Position numbers and translations under genes: made by a program. From the NCBI GenBank assembly GCA_943737045.1, contig CALSFV010000479.1, positions 38,314 to 102,313 on the forward strand: a DNA stretch of 64,000 nt, read 5' to 3'. The notes under the pieces were generated by a model, which worked only from the letters and a program-made list of their open reading frames with translations, searched no databases and was not told the DNA's origin. The stretch comes from Parapristionchus giblindavisi. Lineage: Eukaryota > Nematoda > Chromadorea > Rhabditida > Diplogasteridae. This document shows positions 58,490 through 64,000 of this stretch, one piece after another (the stretch's first letter is position 1; each line of letters opens with the position of its first letter).

Positions 58490-59580
58490 TGTATTTAATT
58501 CTCGCCCGAGGCTTCGCCAGAAGTTCAATGGATTTAAGCAATTTTTACATTTTTATGCAAGATTTATATAATTTTGTTTGTAAAACTCACTTGCTGTTGA
58601 TGGTTGATATTCGGGTTTGCCTGATTGTTCATCAACGCCAGTAGACTCTGTTGAACCGCGGCGGCAGACTGTTGAGGCACAGCCATGGCTGGTGGCGGCA
58701 TGGCGCCCGCGAGGGCCGCGGCGGCAGCCGCTACGGACGCGGGCGGCTGTGCGGCAGCAGCTTGCTGTTGTTGTTGTTGCTGCTGAGCGACCTGCTGCAG
58801 CAGTGGTGGCAGTTGGCCGTTGAGCATCATCTGCAAATAGAATAGATGGATGATGTCTTTTGATCGGATACAAGTGGGCATGTTTGTCTAGTCTTTCATT
58901 CAATTCTCTCTCTTTCTTTGTGTGTTCAGAAACCGATCTCTTCGTCTTTAGCGCGCACCAACCAATAGAGAACAAGAGGGAGAGGGAGAAGAATAAGGAG
59001 AGAGAGAAGAATAAGGAGAGGGAGAAGAATAAGGAGAGGGAGAGGGAGAGGGACGAGAATATATCAGAGCGCAAATACAGACCCCGTGAGTCTCTCCCTC
59101 TAGAGCAAACATTGACGAATGCGGAAAGAGAGGGAGAGTCGACAGCCGATACATATTCATATCGTTGATGACAATGTTTGTCCTCTCCCTCTCCCTCTCC
59201 TTCTCCTTCTCCCTCTCCCTCTCCCTCTCCCTCTCCCTCTCCCTCTCCCTCTCCCTCTAGTCAACAAACACCAAGTGTACTTCCATCTTCGAGACACCAT
59301 CATCCCCTTCTCAAACACTCACACAAGCATATTCAATCTCATTTCGTCGTCTTCTTTTTCACCCCTTTCAGACATCAGAGCTGTGTTTACCCCCAAAAGA
59401 ACGGTCGAGAAGGAGAGGGAGAGGGAGAGGTAGAGGGAGAGGTAGAAGGAGAGGTAGAGGGAGAGGGAGAGGGAGAGAGGTCAACGATCGCACCCCGGTG
59501 ATACATTTTAATCCCTCTGTCCCCCTATCCGACTGATTGCAACATGGACAAACAAAACAAAGCCGATTGCCTCACCTATT

Positions 59581-59625
<45 letters not shown>

Positions 59626-62587
59626 CTATCAATAGTAATACAGACTGTCAGGAAGGAAGGCACACTACACACATAGGGGAGTGTTTGTGGAGGGGGTGCC
59701 AATGAGCCAAACCATGCTAATTATGTACTGTAGATACAGGGAGAGGCAGAGAGGTAGACAACAGCAAAGCCAAGAATAGACATAGGAGGAACTGACTCTA
59801 GTCTGTTTGTTTCAAAAGAGGAAGGACCCAAGGACAGTAGAGGAGCGCGGAGGGATAATACCGCGGGGCGGTAATACCAAATCCCCCTAGCGAATGAGCA
59901 TTCGCAAAACAACAAAGGGCGAGCTCCCCTATCATCCCTCCTTCCAATCCCCCATCACGGATATTACGGGGGGGGATAACCCCCTGCGTTATCCTCTCTA
60001 CCTCTCTCTAAAGAGTGTACAAATCGGATATGAATGCTCTATGAAATGATGAAATCCCTCTCTCTCTCTCTCTCTCCCTCTCTCTACCCAATATAATATA
60101 TTCTACTTCATTCAATCTCGCGAAATGGTAATACGATTTAGGATTTAACTTCGTTTCTCTCCCTCTCCCTCTCCCTCTCCCTCTCCCTCTCCCTCTCCCT
60201 CTCCATCTCCCTCTCCCTCTCCCTCTCCCTCTCCCTCTCCCTCTCCTTCTCTCTAAACCACATTCGTGTATGCTGTCGGCGGGGATAGCGACGAAAATGC
60301 AATCGACGAGAACTATTAGGGGGGAGTGATGAGATGCAGACGAATGGACGGAGAGAGAGAGGGACAACATTTGGATGGAGAGGGAGAGAGAATAAGGAGA
60401 GGGAGAGAGTGGAAAGTAGCCGTAATTGAGTAAAAAGGAAGAGAGAGCATTCGATTAGGGACAGGCTGGCTGTCCCTTTCCCTTCCTTTCCCTTCACTTC
60501 CCCCTTCTTCTTCTTCTTCTTTCTTTCTTTCGAAATACACAAAACACAATAAAACAGCCACGATTAGTTCAGTTGATTGACCGTGGCGAAATTGGATGAC
60601 AACTAGGTCGGAACAGGGAGAGGGAGGGAGAGAGAGAGGGAGAGAGGGAGAGAGAGGGAGAGAGAGAGAGAGAGAGGAGGAGAGGGAGAGAGAGAGGAGG
60701 AGAGGGAGAGAACGACAGAAAAAAAGAGTGCGGCGCTAAAAGCGATTATCTCGGTGTCCGCAACTTTTTACCTCTCAATACAACACTAGTTGCATTCCTC
60801 TTTCACGTAAACATCAAAATCGAATCAAATATCTTTCAGAAACAGTACTCACTTGTCTAAACTCCATGGACTGTCGCACGGCGTCAGGCGCACCAGCTGC
60901 GCCAGCAGGAGGCAGCTGGGCGCGCTGCTGCAGCATCTCGAGCGCGCCTGGCGGTAGACCAGCCGCGCCTAGACCTGAGAGGAGAGCCGCGGGCGTCTTT
61001 AGTGGAGAGGGTGCGGGCGTTGTTGTGGCGGGCGCAGCGCCTTGCGTCGACTGGTTGATGAGGTAGGACGAAGGCAGATTTAGAGGGTTGAGAGGAGAGG
61101 GACGATGACCGGGGTCGTTCGGATGAGAGGCACCTGCAATGGAGATCATCATTATTGATTTATTGATTGGCTTATCTATCCCGGGTACTGTAGTCAGTAT
61201 CGATTAGTCACAAGCTACGCTTTCGAAATGTGGAAAAACTGTGTTGCATACAATCATCCGGTACAACTCTCCCTCTCCATCTCCCTCTCCCTCTCCCTCT
61301 CCCTCTCCCTCTCCCTCTCCCTCTCCCTCTCCCTCTCCCTCTCCCTCTCCCTCTCCCTCTCCTTCTCCCTCTCCCTCTCCCCCTCGTCATGATTCATTCA
61401 TACTATTCATATCTTTTGTGCACAGGAGGGAATTCTCTCTCATGACCGTTGCTCTTTTCTATGCGTCGATCTTCGCTGTACAAATATATCATCAACAATT
61501 CTCGTTGCGAAAGGGGAGAGGGAGAGGGAGAGGGAGAAGGAGAGGGAGAGGGAGATTGAGAGGGAGAGGGAGAGGGAATGAAAGCAAGTAATCGCTCCCG
61601 CATCATTTGACTCATGGCTGACGATGCAAATAGGAAAGGGATGAAAAGGGCACGTCTAGAGGGGACAAAAACTGAGTCCCTTTTTTCAAGAATTCATTCG
61701 TCATAGTTACAAAATAGATGAAAAAATGGGGCGGGGCTTGGAATACGAGACTCGAACCCCATTTCGGATCTCACTCTCTCTCGTCTTCCAGTGCTCGTTT
61801 CTCATATTACACTGCAGTGTTCTGCGCGAATAACACACAGACACAGTACACGGGAAGTGAACCTGGAGGGGTATAGGTCTAGAGAGGTGGTGGGGTAGAG
61901 AGGTAGAGAGATAGAGGTAGAGGTGGAGGTAGAGCGGTAGAGAGATAGAGGTAGAGGTAGAGCGGTAGAGGGGCAGAGAGCACACTCGTCAAAACATCAG
62001 AGATGTGTGAAGTGTGGACAATAAATGCATAGACTATGATCGACTATCACCGCCAACTCCCCTCTCTTTCACGTCTTACACGTAAACGATAAACAATTAA
62101 TAGCCAACTACTTGCTCAACACACACCACAAAACCCACAATCAACACCAACTTCTCCACAGTTTCTCTCAGAATTCTGCTAAACAAAATACAGAAAAAAA
62201 GATTTTTTAAAGAAATCGGTGGTAAAACATATAGTAGATCTACATGATGGGTGCCATCACAAGGTTTATGGAGTATTACGAGAAGAGCTCACTAGGAGCA
62301 CCTAATGACAATCGATTTCTATAGAAATGATAGTAACCCTATATATTTTGAAATATTTAAAACACTTACCCTCACTCTTGGCACCTTCACTAGGCGCGGC
62401 ACTGGAAGGTCTCGTCGTTCCTCCTCCATTCATTCCATTCACTCCACCATTCGGCGTCAATCCACCTCCATTCATCGCTGGCGGAGTCGCGGATGGAGTT
62501 CCGACTCCCGAATCCGCATGCAGTTGCTGTTGTTGTTGTTGCTGCTTCAACGACATTGCGGTAGGAGCGATGCCGATCACGCCGTTT
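54513..62587 (-). CDS. AUTS2/fibrosin-family-like Q/A/P-rich protein, 5' end outside window
   Basis: Thirteen exons join in phase: 62587-62370, 61133-60853, 58830-58591, 58415-58314, 58164-57596, 57499-57395, 56754-56525, 56318-56235, 56016-55855, 55753-55602, 55486-55292, 55200-54856 and 54650-54513 (TGA). The sum (2821 bp plus a split codon) is 941 codons. Most of the product is low-complexity: poly-Gln, poly-Ala and Pro/Ser runs. Exons 58415-58314 and 58164-57596 join to give LTNANFLKPSVKKPSKWCG and then MHVKIAQDIAKFR. KWCxMHVxIA after a KP dipeptide is, to my knowledge, the signature stretch of the vertebrate AUTS2/FBRS/FBRSL1 family (Drosophila tay), nuclear proteins of PRC1-type chromatin complexes. 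Other ordered-looking parts are LQSMIAQLMP and SITDDQLRQLMQLNP. The 5' exons lie beyond 64000 or are unrecognised. The role in nematodes is inferred. Confidence 0.6.
56840..57140. repeat. (GGGAGA)n purine tracts in an intron
   Basis: AGAGAGGGAGAGAGAGGGGGGG at about 56880-56915 and AAAAGGGAGAGGGAGAG copies at 56920-56940 and 57055-57095 lie in the intron 56755-57394 of the AUTS2-like gene. Confidence 0.85.
58446..58495. repeat. (TTTA)n microsatellite
   Basis: TTTATTTATTTA runs for about 45 bp in the intron 58416-58590. Confidence 0.9.
58900..60720. repeat. Series of (GGGAGA)n / (TCTCCC)n / (CT)n tracts in a 2-kb intron
   Basis: The intron 58831-60852 holds purine-strand tracts at about 58975-59055, 59410-59480 and 60620-60715. 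It holds pyrimidine-strand tracts at 59178-59260, 59582-59622 (CT dinucleotide), 60056-60085 and 60155-60250. The long Arg/Gly, Ser/Pro and Leu/Pro ORFs on both strands are artefacts of these. No other gene is seen in the intron. Confidence 0.9.
61265..61580. repeat. (CTCCCT)n and (GGGAGA)n in opposite orientation
   Basis: About 20 units of CTCCCT at 61265-61383 face a GGGAGA tract at 61512-61578, 130 bp apart, so the two can pair. Both lie in the intron 61134-62369 of the AUTS2-like gene. AGGTAGAG repeats follow at 61890-61975. Confidence 0.9.
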
Positions 62588-62999
62588 CTGCAAAAGAGAA
62601 TTGTTTTACTGTTGTGGTCTCAATTCATCCCGTCACTTTCCCGTTTCAACATCAACGTATATTTTAAGGAAAGGCATTTTCAATGATTTTCTCTTCTGTG
62701 ACGGTTCGAATATTCCATTTAATCGTAATCAATTGCTCAATTGTTGCTCATCAGAATTGGTTGTTTATATTTATGCTTTTTGTTGTCAGTCGTTAATCGA
62801 AATAAATTTCAATCCACAAACACGGTGCCTGGGCATTCGAGTGAACGGGAGACAGAGAGAGCCTGTCCTTAATTGTAAGCGCCCGTCTCTCGGCTAGCAT
62901 GATGCCATGGACAAAAAATGGAAAGCAGAGAACACACTCGACGTCTGCATCCAGGCGGTTAGAGGGAGGGAGGCAAGAGACTGTGTCGAATGGAGAGAG

Positions 63000-63001
63000 T
63001 C

Positions 63002-63038
<37 letters not shown>

Positions 63039-63040
63039 TC
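63000..63040. repeat. (GACA)n microsatellite
   Basis: CAGACAGACAGACAGACAGA continues for about 38 bp. It lies upstream of the first recognised exon of the AUTS2-like gene; 62588-63295 shows no further exon I can support. Confidence 0.9.
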
Positions 63041-63295
63041 CAATATAAACAGCTAGATTGTATTAATAACGTATTCGATTCTCGGTACGCCTTACAAGCC
63101 AATGAATACAACACTAATGTGCATATAATACTACAGGACTAATAATAATATACCATAATAAGACTCATAATATGATGATTGAGCTTATTCATTCATTCTC
63201 TACATATACACAAAAACACTCAATTCCATACAGTCTCCCTTTTCATGTACCCATGTGCAAAACGTAAAACGTATGTACAAAATTTTCATGTACAA

Positions 63296-63428
63296 ATCCC
63301 CGAGCTAATCTAGAAATTATCCGAATGATCTCGCGCTTTCTTTGTCTACGAGAAACTTTCTCTCACTTTCTTTGTCTACGATAGAGCGTCGTCAGAGCGG
63401 ACAGTAAAATTCTCTTGGTGTGCCTTTA
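63296..63428. mobile_element. Hairpin MITE, family 'CTAATTTGAAACTCTCC'
   Basis: CCCCGAGCTAATCTAGAAATT ... TCTTTGTCTACGA (twice) ... GTCAGAGCGGACAGTAAAATT ... GGTGTGCC. One internal segment (CTCACTTTCTTTGTCTACGA) is duplicated. Confidence 0.7.
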
Positions 63429-63539
63429 ACGTTCTACATACACAAATATTTCTATTTTGACAGACTCCACTTTAAGCGTTCTCTATTTCTATTTCTAGTC
63501 TTCATAATATCCCCCTCACTTTTCCCCAGTGAACAGTCG

Positions 63540-63975
63540 AGCTGAACCGAAACGAGCGAGAGGGAGAGAGGGAGAGGGGAGAGGGAGAGACAGAAATATA
63601 GTCTAGGTTGTTTACTATATCGGCTCACACACCCTTCACTGTACAGTATTATGATCATGAAAAGAGAGAGAACCAACGAACGAACGTATATCATACGCTG
63701 TATTATTCACGACCATTCTCATCCTCTCCCTCTCCCTCTCCCTCTCCCTCTCCCTCTCCCTCTCCCTCTCCCCTCTCCCTTTCATACTCTCGTTCACAAT
63801 AATTCCACGAGTAAAGGGAGAGGACATAATACCAGCCTGTTGTAGTCGGCTGTAGCGCGGGCAACACACATACATATGAGCTAATCCGATATCGGATAAT
63901 CTCTCCCTCTCCTTCTTCCTTTCTCCCTCTCTCTCTCTCTATCCGTCTACCACCACCCCCCCCCCCCCCCCGATT
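63540..63975. repeat. GAGAGG / CTCCCT tracts and C-run at the right edge
   Basis: GAGAGGGAGAGAGGGAGAGG at 63557-63590, CTCCCT units at 63723-63778, CTCTCCCTCTCC words at 63900-63945 and a run of about 17 C at 63955-63971. They are presumably still intronic or upstream sequence of the AUTS2-like gene. Confidence 0.85.
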
Positions 63976-64000
63976 AAACCCTCTATCCTCTTCCTCGTTT

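Noticed and set aside
59119..61615. Ser/Pro, Leu/Pro and Arg/Gly ORFs of 60-120 codons
   Set aside because: They are hexamer microsatellite translations inside introns.
61738..61800. tRNA-like B box on the minus strand
   Set aside because: GGGGTTCGAGTCTC is present without a recognisable A box or stems.

Overview
The window looks like nuclear DNA of a free-living nematode. It is AT-rich, and its genes are split into small exons with short TTTCAG-type 3' splice sites and GTAAGT-type donors. Unique genes sit among many palindromic (fold-back or MITE-like) repeats, TACGGTA-rich satellites and microsatellites. No genus can be fixed from the sequence. All multi-exon models below were assembled by eye from splice signals and reading-frame continuity; no search was run.

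Region 1 (1-7.5 kb): satellite and palindromes built on GGTTACGGTAG / CGGTGGGTCAGAT units, then a decayed Maverick/Polinton (family-B DNA polymerase and adenain-like protease pieces). Region 2 (7.5-27 kb): a minus-strand helical-repeat gene, possibly ZYG-11/ZER-1-like, with exons scattered from 21.8 to 8.8 kb. Its introns hold nested elements, including a 3.94-kb terminal-inverted-repeat element (15152-19092) inserted into another repeat. A 2.4-2.5 kb inverted duplication (7553-10063 against 24511-26898) carries a second copy of the last four exons of this gene on the plus strand.

Region 3 (27-34 kb): MITEs, a small minus-strand gene piece with a transglutaminase-N-like motif (28970-30309), and a complete 299-aa TKL/TAK1-like protein kinase (30870-33574, minus). 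Region 4 (34.5-44 kb): a cluster of five copies of an unrecognised ~138-aa four-exon gene family (two intact, one lacking exon 1, one pseudogene, one single-exon relic). Two tRNA-Gly(UCC) copies and several MITEs lie among them. Region 5 (46.4-52.9 kb): a plus-strand four-helix membrane protein (MARVEL-like) whose 5-kb intron holds a 2-kb fold-back element with a 102-aa ORF in its loop.

Region 6 (54.5-64 kb): the 3' 13 exons (940 codons to the stop, 5' end outside the window) of a Q/A/P-rich nuclear-type protein on the minus strand. One exon carries a KWCGMHVKIA motif that I recognise as the signature of the AUTS2/fibrosin family. Its introns are loaded with (CTCCCT)n and with repeated CTTTGATC words.
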